A DNA stretch of 40,841 nucleotides from assembly GCA_017504945.1 (NCBI GenBank), contig JAFVQJ010000015.1:1-40841 (forward strand). The letters are read 5' to 3'. Below the pieces are notes generated by a model, which saw only the letters and a program-made list of their open reading frames with translations, was not told where the DNA came from and did no database searches. Of the stretch, positions 1 to 6,131 are shown piece after piece. Source of the stretch: Clostridia bacterium (lineage in GTDB: Bacteria; Bacillota; Clostridia; Oscillospirales; RGIG5299). A program made the translations under genes and the position numbers. Each line of letters opens with the position of its first letter. Position 1 is the first letter of the stretch.

Positions 1-173
1 AAGCCGCAGGCTTGGCATATCATCACGACGCAGTCGTGTATATCATCAGCCCCTTTGGGGCTGTATCTCATCACGCGTCAGCGTGCATCCTCCTGCGGCT
101 TGATGAGATGCAACACTGCGTGTTGATGATATGCAATTCCTACGGAATTGATGATATACAAGGCTTCGCCTTG
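1..173. repeat. Hairpin array 1 (probably truncated by the window edge)
   Basis: A chain of small perfect hairpins with 3-4 base loops: 1-13 (AAGCC/GGCTT), 24-38 (CACGAC/GTCGTG), 47-63 (CAGCCCC/GGGGCTG), 72-85 (CACGC/GCGTG), 111-125 (CAACAC/GTGTTG), 134-150 (CAATTCC/GGAATTG) and 159-173 (CAAGGC/GCCTTG). Left-hand hairpins are separated by TATCATC-like words and right-hand ones by the reverse complement GATGATA, so spacers can also pair across the array. Bases 1-10 are complementary to 92-101, closing a domain around the first hairpins. The last hairpin runs into the -35 box of the next gene. The array may begin upstream of base 1. It is not coding: the open frames across it are repeat-driven. 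Function unknown. Confidence 0.85.
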
Positions 174-199
174 ATTTATTTGTGGAAAAGTAGTATAAT
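171..199 (+). promoter_or_regulatory. Sigma-A-type promoter for the four-helix-bundle gene
   Basis: TTGATT (171-176), a 17-base spacer and TATAAT (194-199), 22 bases before the start codon. The first bases of the -35 box are the 3' arm of the last hairpin of array 1, so formation of that hairpin in DNA could affect polymerase access (inference). Confidence 0.7.
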
Positions 200-220
200 T
201 CTCTTGAAAGAAGTGATTAT

Positions 221-568
221 ATGCCGAAAAATTATTTGCTGATATATTCTGAGCAGCTTGCAACTGAAATTGAATTGCTTTGTCAAAGCATTAAGGCCCC
301 GTCTAACACTCTTTTCCAAATTCGTAAAAGTTCAAGCAGTATTTATGCAAATATCCGTGAAGCAAATTATGGGCAGAGTAAAGCGGATATGCTTTCAAAA
401 TTTGAAATTGCTCTTAAGGAATGTAGCGAAACCGAAGGTTGGTTACGTTTATTGTTCAATACGAATGCGATTGATGAAGAAATCTATAAAAAGCATAGAA
501 ATCTTTGCGGTCGAATCAGACGAATGTTGATTTCAAGCTGTAAAACATTAAAGGAGAGTATAAAATGA
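221..568 (+). CDS. Four-helix-bundle protein (S23/Avd-like, TIGR02436 type)
   Basis: 115 residues, almost entirely predicted helix, with the pattern of the four-helix-bundle family: a first helix ending in S-x-Q-I-x-K-S-S-S-S-I (about 36-46), then N-I-R-E-A-N-Y-G-Q-S (49-58), a third helix with F-x-I-A-L-K-E-C-x-E-T (about 66-76) and a basic C-terminal helix. The family includes proteins encoded in 23S rRNA intervening sequences and the Avd accessory proteins of diversity-generating retroelements, which are basic nucleic-acid binders. No reverse transcriptase is visible here. The ATG at 221 lies 22 bases after a good promoter, with a weak AAGAAG-like ribosome site. The stop overlaps the next start (ATGA), so the lipoprotein gene is translationally coupled. 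The gene sits between hairpin arrays 1 and 2. Function is not known; nucleic-acid binding is an inference from the family. Confidence 0.8.
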   Translation: MPKNYLLIYSEQLATEIELLCQSIKAPSNTLFQIRKSSSSIYANIREANYGQSKADMLSKFEIALKECSETEGWLRLLFNTNAIDEEIYKKHRNLCGRIRRMLISSCKTLKESIK

Positions 569-936
569 AACGAATTATTTGTTTTTTGATTTGCTTGTTG
601 ATGCTATTTTTATTCGTAGGTTGTGATTCTGATACAACCCCTGTTCTTTCCGGTAGTTATTATGCTGTTGGCGATTATGAAGAAATGTTAACGCCGTATC
701 TGTCGCTTGATACAGATAACAATGAGTTTCGTTTTGGTGCCGGTTCTGTAGTTTCTTATCAGGAATATGGCTCTTATAAAATTGCAGACGGAAAGATTAT
801 TGCCACTTCACAAAGCACAACATTTGAATTTGAGATTAAGGATAAGAACACCCTTATATTGATTGACAATGGGGATAATGACTTTTTTAAAATTCCTATC
901 AATACGCAGTTTGTATATAGTGAAGATTTGAAGTGA
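565..936 (+). CDS. Small lipoprotein of unknown function
   Basis: 123 residues with a lipoprotein signal peptide: K-R, a hydrophobic stretch (4-18) and lipobox F-V-G-C with Cys20 as the lipidation site. The mature part is acidic and beta-rich, with alternating polar and hydrophobic residues and a GSY/YGSYKI motif like small lipocalin-type or DUF-type lipoproteins; I do not recognise the family. The start overlaps the stop of the four-helix-bundle gene by four bases, so the two are one transcription unit, ended by the terminator at 998-1037. Expected location is the outer face of the cytoplasmic membrane. Confidence 0.75.
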   Translation: MKRIICFLICLLMLFLFVGCDSDTTPVLSGSYYAVGDYEEMLTPYLSLDTDNNEFRFGAGSVVSYQEYGSYKIADGKIIATSQSTTFEFEIKDKNTLILIDNGDNDFFKIPINTQFVYSEDLK

Positions 937-942
937 TTACAT

Positions 943-990
943 TACTTTTGGTCGTTCTTACCCCTACTCACACTACTTTTGGTCGCTCTT
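943..990. repeat. Pair of short direct repeats
   Basis: TACTTTTGGTCG occurs at 943-954 and 974-985, 31 bases apart, each followed by a TTCTT/CTCTT run. A related word, TACTTTTAGTG, occurs at 1540-1550 just before array 3. The word is therefore found between gene stop and array at two array sites. Role unknown. Confidence 0.5.
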
Positions 991-997
991 TCGCACG

Positions 998-1037
998 AAA
1001 AAAGTCACTTTTGTCTACCTACAAAGGTGACTTTTTT
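998..1037 (+). terminator. Intrinsic terminator after the lipoprotein gene
   Basis: A 17-bp stem (998-1014 with 1021-1037; one G-T pair), loop of six bases, 3' arm ending in six T. The A-run on the left makes it usable on both strands. Array 2 begins only three bases after the T-run. Confidence 0.85.
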
Positions 1038-1040
1038 CAA

Positions 1041-1207
1041 TGATATCCGTTCCTCACGGAACGGGTGATATATCTTCGATATGATATCGCTCTGCGAGCG
1101 ATGATATACGCTTCGCGTATGGAGGAACGGATATTATATCATACTTGCGAAGCAAGTATATCATACGGCGTTAGCCGTATATCATATCGCGTCAGCGATA
1201 TATCATT
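1041..1207. repeat. Hairpin array 2
   Basis: Seven small hairpins: 1047-1064 (CCGTTCC/GGAACGG), 1070-1082 (ATATC/GATAT), 1086-1102 (ATCGCTC/GAGCGAT), 1106-1120 (ATACGC/GCGTAT), 1142-1158 (TACTTGC/GCAAGTA), 1164-1179 (TACGGC/GCCGTA) and 1184-1201 (ATATCGC/GCGATAT). The first four are separated by TGATAT and the last three by ATATCAT, its reverse complement. Bases 1043-1053 also pair perfectly with 1124-1134, closing the first four hairpins into one domain and competing with the local hairpin at 1047-1064. The array ends on the -35 box of the next promoter. Non-coding; function unknown. Confidence 0.9.
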
Positions 1208-1234
1208 GAAAAATACAACATTTTATGATATAAT
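1206..1234 (+). promoter_or_regulatory. Sigma-A-type promoter for the zinc-ribbon gene
   Basis: TTGAAA (1206-1211), 17-base spacer, TATAAT (1229-1234), 22 bases before the TTG start. The -35 box overlaps the last spacer word of array 2, the same relation as between array 1 and the promoter at 171-199. Confidence 0.75.
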
Positions 1235-1256
1235 AAAACCGAAAGAGGTGATCCGC

Positions 1257-1532
1257 TTGAAAATCCACGGTGTTAAAAGAGAATGGTCAAGACCGTTTTG
1301 GGTGCGATTCAAGAAGCATTATTGCCCTACTTGTATGAATTTGCTTACAACGACCAAGGTATCAAAGATTGTCAACTCAAATTCCGAGGAAGCAAAAGAC
1401 TATGATTTTTCTTCCGGTGACACCTATATGATAGGAAACATCAAATTTATTTGGACAGAGTTTTTATGTGCCACTTGCGGTAAAACATATTCACTACAAG
1501 AAATCAGAGAAAATGAGAAAAAGACCAAATAA
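1257..1532 (+). CDS. Small zinc-ribbon protein of unknown function
   Basis: 91 residues from a TTG start at 1257, chosen because GAAAGAGGTG lies just upstream at the right spacing and the promoter is 22 bases away. The longer open frame upstream is hairpin-array sequence. Two CxxC knuckles (Cys23/Cys26 in Y-C-P-T-C and Cys71/Cys74 in C-A-T-C-G-K) would bind one zinc ion. The N-terminus is basic (K, R and W rich) and the middle is acidic. No signal peptide or membrane segment. The gene lies between hairpin arrays 2 and 3 and has its own promoter. Zinc ribbons of this size often bind nucleic acid or protein, but nothing here fixes the function. Confidence 0.65.
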   Translation: MKIHGVKREWSRPFWVRFKKHYCPTCMNLLTTTKVSKIVNSNSEEAKDYDFSSGDTYMIGNIKFIWTEFLCATCGKTYSLQEIRENEKKTK

Positions 1533-1560
1533 TAGGTACTACTTTTAGTGCTTTTTACAA

Positions 1561-1657
1561 TGATATCCGTTCCTGTCGGAACGGGTGATATATCTTCGAT
1601 ATGATATCGCACTGTCGTGCGATGATATATGCCTGCGGCATATGAAGGAACGGATAT
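1561..1657. repeat. Hairpin array 3 (single closed domain)
   Basis: Four hairpins in the same order and spacing as the first domain of array 2: 1567-1584 (CCGTTCC/GGAACGG, loop TGTC), 1590-1602 (ATATC/GATAT), 1606-1623 (ATCGCAC/GTGCGAT) and 1627-1643 (ATATGCC/GGCATAT). The long-range closing stem pairs 1563-1573 with 1647-1657. Spacers are TGATAT. The right-hand half with inverted spacers present in array 2 is absent. Compared with array 2, hairpins 3 and 4 have changed on both arms with pairing kept. It starts three bases after a T-rich run (CTTTTTA), as array 2 does. Confidence 0.9.
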
Positions 1658-1684
1658 TATAATCCTTAAAATATACTTAACGGA

Positions 1685-1718
1685 CCGCAATTTTTATAAA
1701 AGCATTGCGGTTTTTCTT
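1685..1718 (+). terminator. Intrinsic terminator
   Basis: CCGCAA (1685-1690) pairs with TTGCGG (1705-1710), followed by a T-rich run (TTTTTCTTTTT). It lies after array 3 and would end transcripts of the zinc-ribbon gene that read through array 3, so that array would be present in the mRNA. Confidence 0.7.
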
Positions 1719-1766
1719 TTTACGTGTTATAATTTTACAAAATATTACAAAAACGGAGAAAATGAA

Positions 1767-3170
1767 ATGCAAAGAGAAAAATTTGGGAGCCGCCTTGGCT
1801 TTATACTGCTTTCCGCAGGATGTGCCATCGGCGTCGGCAACGTTTGGAAATTTCCGTGGATGGCAGGTCAGTACGGCGGCGGAATATTCGTATTGATATA
1901 TCTGCTCTTTTTGGCAATACTCGGTCTGCCGGTCATGGTAATGGAGTTTTCTCTCGGAAGAGCAAGTCAGAGCAGACCGGTAAGGCTTTATCAGAAGCTT
2001 GAAAGACCCGGACAGAAATGGCATCTTCACGGCTATGCGGCGCTTGCGGCAAACTTTTTGCTTATGATGTTCTACACCTCCGTTACAGGCTGGATACTTC
2101 ACTATTTCGTAAGCTTCGTATCGGGTGATATGACGGGTATAACAAACGAGCAATCGGAGCAGCTTTTCGGAAATATGCTCTCTGATCCCGCAATTATGGT
2201 GGGCTTTATGGCAATAGTAGTAGTGCTCGGATTTTTGGTGCTTTCCTTCGGTCTGCAAAAGGGCGTTGAAAGAGTGACCAAGTATATGATGCTTGCTCTG
2301 CTTGCCCTTATGGTAATTCTTGCAATAAACAGCTTCACTCTTTTGGGTGTCAAGGAGGGACTTTCCTTCTATCTTACTCCCGATATTACCAAAATAAACG
2401 GCAACGTTATAGTTGCGGCGATGAATCAGGCTTTCTTTACCTTGAGCCTCGGCATCGGCTCAATGGCAATATTCGGCAGCTACATCGGCAAGGAACGCTC
2501 ACTGCTCGGCGAATCGGTAAATATTCTCGTGCTTGATACCTTCGTTGCCATCACCGCAGGTCTTATTATCTTCCCCGCCTGCTTTACCTTTGACGTAGAG
2601 CCCGGCTCCGGACCGAGTCTTTTGTTCGTGGCAATGGCAAAGGTATTTAATAATATGGACGGCGGCAGGATATGGGGTTCGCTCTTCTTCCTCTTTATGT
2701 TCTTTGCGGCAATGACCACTATCGTTGCGGTTTTCGAAAACATTCTCGCTTGCGTAAAGGAGCTTACGGGCTGGGGCAGAGTAAAGACCTGCGTTATCTG
2801 CGGCGTTGCGGTGCTTGTCCTTTCGGTGCCCTGCGCTCTCGGCTTCAATCTGTGGTCGGGCTTCACTCCCTTCACCTCGTCAAGCTCGATACTCGATCTT
2901 GAGGACTTCCTGGTAAGCAACTGCCTGCTTCCCTTGGGTGCGCTTTGCTACGTTCTTTTCTGCGTAAGCAAAAAGGGCTGGGGCTTTGATAATTTCATTG
3001 CCGAAGCAAACGCCGGAAAGGGACTTAAAATGCCCAAGATCCTCCGTCCTTATCTTACCTACGTTTTGCCCGTAATAATCGCGGTGCTGTTTGTAATAGG
3101 AATAGTTACCTTCCAATTTGCCGACGGATTTACCGTTTGGGGCTGGTTTACGGGACTTTTTGCAAAATAA
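1767..3170 (+). CDS. Sodium-dependent transporter of the SNF/NSS family
   Basis: 467 residues with 11-12 hydrophobic segments, the usual size of bacterial neurotransmitter:sodium symporter homologues (LeuT, MhsT, Tyt1). The hallmark of TM1 is clear at about residues 17-38: G-C-A-I-G-V-G-N-V-W-K-F-P-W with G-Q-Y-G-G-G. This is the unwound segment that binds sodium and the amino acid. Later conserved pieces include F-F-T-L-S-L-G in TM6 and T-P-F-T-S-S-S-S in TM8. It probably imports an amino acid with sodium; the substrate cannot be read from sequence. The ATG at 1767 was chosen because CGGAGAA sits 8 bases upstream and the longer frame crosses a terminator. No accessory gene is adjacent. Confidence 0.93.
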   Translation: MQREKFGSRLGFILLSAGCAIGVGNVWKFPWMAGQYGGGIFVLIYLLFLAILGLPVMVMEFSLGRASQSRPVRLYQKLERPGQKWHLHGYAALAANFLLMMFYTSVTGWILHYFVSFVSGDMTGITNEQSEQLFGNMLSDPAIMVGFMAIVVVLGFLVLSFGLQKGVERVTKYMMLALLALMVILAINSFTLLGVKEGLSFYLTPDITKINGNVIVAAMNQAFFTLSLGIGSMAIFGSYIGKERSLLGESVNILVLDTFVAITAGLIIFPACFTFDVEPGSGPSLLFVAMAKVFNNMDGGRIWGSLFFLFMFFAAMTTIVAVFENILACVKELTGWGRVKTCVICGVAVLVLSVPCALGFNLWSGFTPFTSSSSILDLEDFLVSNCLLPLGALCYVLFCVSKKGWGFDNFIAEANAGKGLKMPKILRPYLTYVLPVIIAVLFVIGIVTFQFADGFTVWGWFTGLFAK

Positions 3171-3203
3171 TTTCCATTAACTGTAACGTGGCGGATAAAA
3201 AAA

Positions 3204-3233
3204 CGAAAAATACAAAACGATTTGTATTTTTCG
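3204..3233 (+). terminator. AT-rich hairpin after the transporter gene
   Basis: Perfect 13-bp inverted repeat (3204-3216 with 3221-3233, loop ACGA) with five T inside the 3' arm but no T-run after it. Probably a weak or atypical terminator; the next promoter starts immediately after it. Confidence 0.5.
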
Positions 3234-3234
3234 G

Positions 3235-3263
3235 TTGCAAAAGCTTTGAAAATGTATTATAAT
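3235..3263 (+). promoter_or_regulatory. Sigma-A-type promoter for the small membrane protein
   Basis: TTGCAA (3235-3240), 17-base spacer and a consensus TATAAT (3258-3263), 33 bases before the ATG at 3296. Confidence 0.75.
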
Positions 3264-3295
3264 GTTAATATAAAATTTTAAAAGGAGTTTTGAAA

Positions 3296-3544
3296 ATGGA
3301 TATTTTAAAGAAAATTTTCCCCTTGAGCTTTAACGCTGCTGACACCAAGAAGTTTGTTATCAATCTTCTCATCTACATCCTTGCACCCACTGTTTTGGGA
3401 ATCGTTACCGGTATAATCGCAATCATTCCTATTATCGGTGCTATTATTGCTTGGATCGTAGGAGCAATTTCCGGAATTTTCGGTCTTTACTGCCTTGTAG
3501 GTCTTATTCTTCTCATTCTTGTTTACGCAAAGGTCATTAAATAA
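3296..3544 (+). CDS. Small hydrophobic membrane protein
   Basis: 82 residues. After an amphipathic start (M-D-I-L-K-K-I-F-P-L) there are two or three membrane segments, about residues 20-43, 44-57 and 59-78, rich in I, G and A (repeated I-I-P-I-I-G-A-I-I type runs). I do not recognise the family. The ATG at 3296 is preferred over a TTG two codons earlier because AAGGAG lies 8 bases before the ATG but only 2 before the TTG. It is a single-gene unit: strong promoter on the left, strong bidirectional terminator on the right. Confidence 0.75.
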   Translation: MDILKKIFPLSFNAADTKKFVINLLIYILAPTVLGIVTGIIAIIPIIGAIIAWIVGAISGIFGLYCLVGLILLILVYAKVIK

Positions 3545-3560
3545 TCTACCTTAAAAAAAC

Positions 3561-3598
3561 AAAAAGCAGAGCAATTTTTGCTCTGCTTTTTTTATTTT
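3561..3598. terminator. Bidirectional intrinsic terminator
   Basis: AAAAAGCAGAGCAA (3561-3574) pairs with TTGCTCTGCTTTTT across a 3-base loop; A-run on the left and T-run on the right. It serves the converging small membrane gene (plus) and the ABC transporter operon (minus). Confidence 0.9.
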
Positions 3599-4137
3599 TA
3601 TAATGAAATAACTCTGTCGGCTATTGCGATATCCTCCTCGGAGTGAGAGGCGATTATCACGAGAGCCTTTTTCGAAGCTTCCTTTGTAAGACGCCTTATT
3701 ATCTCGGCGTTTTCCAGGTCGAGGTTTGCCGTGGGCTCGTCAAGGAGGATTATCGGGGCGTTTGCAGCCAAGGTAGCGGCAAAGCAAACTCGCCTTTGCA
3801 TACCGCCGCTTAAATCGCGGGGGTAATAATCCTTGAAATTTGAAAGACCTACCTTGGAAAGAAGATCGTCGGCGTCGGCACCGTTTGAAAGAAGCTCGAC
3901 GTTTTGCTTCGCAGTTAGCCACGGTAAAAGTCTGTTATCCTGAAAAAGAAAGGCGACGCCTCCGTCCTTTTTAACGGCGTCCGTTTTGATAAGACCTGCG
4001 ATGATATTCAAAAGAGTGGATTTGCCCTTGCCCGAGCCTCCCGTAACGGCAACTATGCCGCTGTCGCCGAAGGAGTAGCTAAAGCCTTCGAAAAGGGGAG
4101 ATGCGAAGCCGAAATCAAGGTTATTTATCTCAACCAT
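3598..4137 (-). CDS. ABC transporter ATP-binding protein (nitrate/sulfonate/taurine type), short form
   Basis: 179 residues. Walker A is G-G-S-G-K-G-K-S-T (about 33-41), the signature is L-S-G-G-M-Q-R-R-V, Walker B is I-I-L-L-D-E-P-T-A-N-L-D, and the switch histidine is in A-S-H-S-E-E-D. All motifs needed for ATP hydrolysis are present. Relatives of the SsuB/TauB/ThiZ type are usually 240-260 residues; this one stops right after A-D-R-V-I-S-L, so the usual C-terminal tail is missing, while the N-terminus is also compact. It overlaps the permease gene by 8 bases, so the two are coupled. It energises the importer formed with the next two genes. Confidence 0.9.
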   Translation of the reverse strand: MVEINNLDFGFASPLFEGFSYSFGDSGIVAVTGGSGKGKSTLLNIIAGLIKTDAVKKDGGVAFLFQDNRLLPWLTAKQNVELLSNGADADDLLSKVGLSNFKDYYPRDLSGGMQRRVCFAATLAANAPIILLDEPTANLDLENAEIIRRLTKEASKKALVIIASHSEEDIAIADRVISL

Positions 4138-4903
4138 TTTTAAACGCCTCCGATCTCTTTTTAAGTGCTCTTGACAAAAGCTTTTCGAGAAGCACGCTCA
4201 AAAGCACCACGACGGTGGTCCAAGCGAATATTTCGCCCGTTTCAAGATATATCTTGGCATTGTAAAGCCCGCTTCCTATCGAAAATTCGGGCTGAGTGAT
4301 GACCTCTGCGGCAATGCCCGATTTCCAGGCAAGACCGAGCGAGGTGACCGCCGCCGAATTGAAAAAGGGAAGCACCGAGGGAATATATATCTTAAAAAGC
4401 CTTTTCGGAAGAGAAAGCGAGAAGACCGTTGCAAGCTCCTTGAATTTAACGGGTATCTCGCCTATTCCCGTATAGACCGCCTCCCAAACTATCGGAAGCA
4501 CCATAAGAAGCGTTATAAAAACGGGAATTAAGCCGCGGTCTATCCATATCCACGCAAGTATTATAAAGGATACCACGGGCGTTGCGCGGATTATTTTGAG
4601 CATCGGCGCAAGCAGGGTGTTTAAAAGGGAAAAGCGTCGGCAGATAACGGCAAACAAAACGCCGAAAACGGTGCCGAGCAGAAAGCCTGCGGCGATTCTC
4701 GCTATGGTAAGAGATACCGCCGACCAAAAGCTTGCCCTTTTAACGAAACCAAAGAGCGTTTTTAAAACGGTGAGAGGGGAAGCGATAACAAGATCGCTTC
4801 CCACTGCAAAATACACTGCCTGCCATACCGCGAGCCAAAGGAACGCGGCAAAGACAGCTTTAAAATATTTGTTGTTAATTACCCGTGTAATAGAATGCAT
4901 CAT
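4130..4903 (-). CDS. ABC transporter permease (nitrate/sulfonate/taurine type)
   Basis: 257 residues with about six membrane segments and the BPD_transp_1 fold. The EAA loop is recognisable around F-K-E-L-A-T-V-F-S-L-S-L-P-K-R-L-F-K-I-Y-I-P-S-V-L-P (roughly 150-175), including the conserved glycine-poor hinge that docks to the ATPase. The ATG at 4903 is preferred to more distal starts because GGGAGGAG lies 9 bases upstream; a second ATG follows immediately. The gene begins inside the end of the binding-protein gene (29-base overlap) and overlaps the ATPase gene, so the three are one operon. Substrate unknown. Confidence 0.9.
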   Translation of the reverse strand: MMHSITRVINNKYFKAVFAAFLWLAVWQAVYFAVGSDLVIASPLTVLKTLFGFVKRASFWSAVSLTIARIAAGFLLGTVFGVLFAVICRRFSLLNTLLAPMLKIIRATPVVSFIILAWIWIDRGLIPVFITLLMVLPIVWEAVYTGIGEIPVKFKELATVFSLSLPKRLFKIYIPSVLPFFNSAAVTSLGLAWKSGIAAEVITQPEFSIGSGLYNAKIYLETGEIFAWTTVVVLLSVLLEKLLSRALKKRSEAFKNG

Positions 4904-5846
4904 CCGGAAGCGCTCCTCCCACCGATGCGGAATTTGAATTGTAAAGGACCTCAAAGAAGGGTGAAAGCTTTGTCTTCATATCGGCACCCGTAATGCAAAC
5001 AATGTTGCAGTTGGGAATTGCCGATTTTGCAAGAGCCTCATTGGGAACTATGCCCTTTTGCGCAATTATCGCCGCTGCCTCGTCAACGTTAGCGTTGACG
5101 TAGTCGACGGATTCCTTGTAAAGCTTCAAAAAGCGTCCGAGTGCCTCGGGATATTTCTCGGCAAAGTCGTTTGAAACGATAAGAGCGCCCATTGAGAGAG
5201 CGGCGTCGCTCACCTTGTTCCACTCCTCGTTGATATCGAGCGATATCTCAAAGCCCTTGTTTTTGGAAAGAAGGACCGATACCTGCGGCTCGGGGAGAAG
5301 CACTACGTCGGCATTTCCTGCTACTGCCTGGGTAACGACCTCGGCGTGCTCCGACAGGAAGGAGATGTTGCAATCGGTGATATTGTTCCTCTCAAGGATA
5401 TATCTCATCGAATATTCGGGAGTTGCCCCCTGACCTGCCATATAAACGGTTTTGCCCTTTAAGTCCTCAACGGAGCTTACGGAGCCGTCCTTTGAGAGAA
5501 TATACATAACGCTCAAGGTATTTATCGCAATTATCTTTATCGCGCCGTTTGTCTTTTTGTAAAGAGTTGCGGCAACGTTTGCGGGAACTGCGGCAATATC
5601 CACCTTGCCTCCGATGACGAGGGCGTTTACGTCGGTGGGTGCGCCGTAAAGGTCTACCTTGTAGCTGTCAACCGTCTTTCCGTCCTCTATCTTTCCGAAA
5701 AGACCTGCAAAACCCATACCGGTGGGGCCGTTTAAAGCCGCTATCTTAACGTCGGCTTTGTTTTGCGGAGCACAGCCCGCAAAGAGTGCGACAAAAAGGC
5801 AGACTGCCATCACTGCCGCGGTGATTTTTTTGATTTTGTTTAACAT
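4875..5846 (-). CDS. ABC transporter substrate-binding lipoprotein (NMT1/SsuA-like)
   Basis: 323 residues from the ATG at 5846, preceded by AAAGGA at good spacing and one base after the stop of the TM1266-like gene. Signal peptide with basic N-terminus (K-I-K-K), hydrophobic core and lipobox L-F-A-G-C (Cys25). The mature protein has the type II periplasmic fold of the NMT1/ThiY/SsuA group: A-L-N-G-P-T-G-M-G early on, then G-K-V-D-I-A-A-V-P-A-N and G-K-T-V-Y-M-A-G-Q-G-A-T-P-E. These are the ligand-binding loops in that family, whose ligands include thiamine precursors, sulfonates, nitrate and nucleobase-like compounds. The exact ligand cannot be assigned. Confidence 0.88.
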   Translation of the reverse strand: MLNKIKKITAAVMAVCLFVALFAGCAPQNKADVKIAALNGPTGMGFAGLFGKIEDGKTVDSYKVDLYGAPTDVNALVIGGKVDIAAVPANVAATLYKKTNGAIKIIAINTLSVMYILSKDGSVSSVEDLKGKTVYMAGQGATPEYSMRYILERNNITDCNISFLSEHAEVVTQAVAGNADVVLLPEPQVSVLLSKNKGFEISLDINEEWNKVSDAALSMGALIVSNDFAEKYPEALGRFLKLYKESVDYVNANVDEAAAIIAQKGIVPNEALAKSAIPNCNIVCITGADMKTKLSPFFEVLYNSNSASVGGALPDDAFYYTGN

Positions 5847-5847
5847 T

Positions 5848-6120
5848 TTAACCATTTCCTTTTTCGCCTGCAAAGCCTGTTTTTGAGAGAGCTGTTTTTA
5901 CAGAGATGCCGTTAAGCCTGCCGAGCTTGCCCGTCATGGCGCCTATCTCGTCGTTCGTGCCGTCGAGAATGAGCGAGATGACCGAAACATCTCTGTCGTG
6001 GTAGGGAATACCCATTCTGCCCACGATTATGTGAGCGTATTCGTGCAGGATCTCATTAAGAGCGGCAACAGACGCCTTATTCTCAACTATTATTCCCGCA
6101 ACACCGAGTCTTTTTTCCAT
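5848..6120 (-). CDS. TM1266-family putative iron-only hydrogenase system regulator (ACT/NikR-like)
   Basis: 90 residues. The opening M-E-K-R-L-G-V-A-G-I-I-V-E-N, then L-N-E-I-L-H-E-Y-A, I-V-G-R-M-G-I-P-Y and the later L-G-R-L-N-G-I-S-V-K-T are typical of the TM1266 family, small ACT/NikR C-domain-like proteins usually found beside [FeFe]-hydrogenase maturation genes hydE, hydF and hydG. No hydrogenase or maturase gene is in this window; instead it is the first gene of an ABC importer operon and its stop is one base from the binding-protein start. RBS AAAGGAG lies upstream of the ATG. It follows a promoter and a structured leader. A small-molecule sensor role is plausible but unproven. Confidence 0.85.
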   Translation of the reverse strand: MEKRLGVAGIIVENKASVAALNEILHEYAHIIVGRMGIPYHDRDVSVISLILDGTNDEIGAMTGKLGRLNGISVKTALSKTGFAGEKGNG

Positions 6121-6131
6121 AACGACATTCT

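Noticed and set aside
1..242. Open reading frames across array 1 (12-242 plus, 78-263 minus)
   Set aside because: They follow the repeated hairpin words, lack ribosome sites and overlap the start of the four-helix-bundle gene.
221..568. Diversity-generating retroelement or 23S rRNA intervening sequence
   Set aside because: The protein belongs to the wider family, but no reverse transcriptase, template/variable repeat pair or rRNA is in the window.
1..1207. The hairpin arrays as a CRISPR array
   Set aside because: Spacing words are only 6-9 bases, the variable segments are self-complementary hairpins, half the spacers are inverted and no cas gene is present.
1677..2258. A 193-residue open frame opposite the start of the SNF transporter gene
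   Set aside because: Antisense to the strongly conserved first membrane segments of the transporter.
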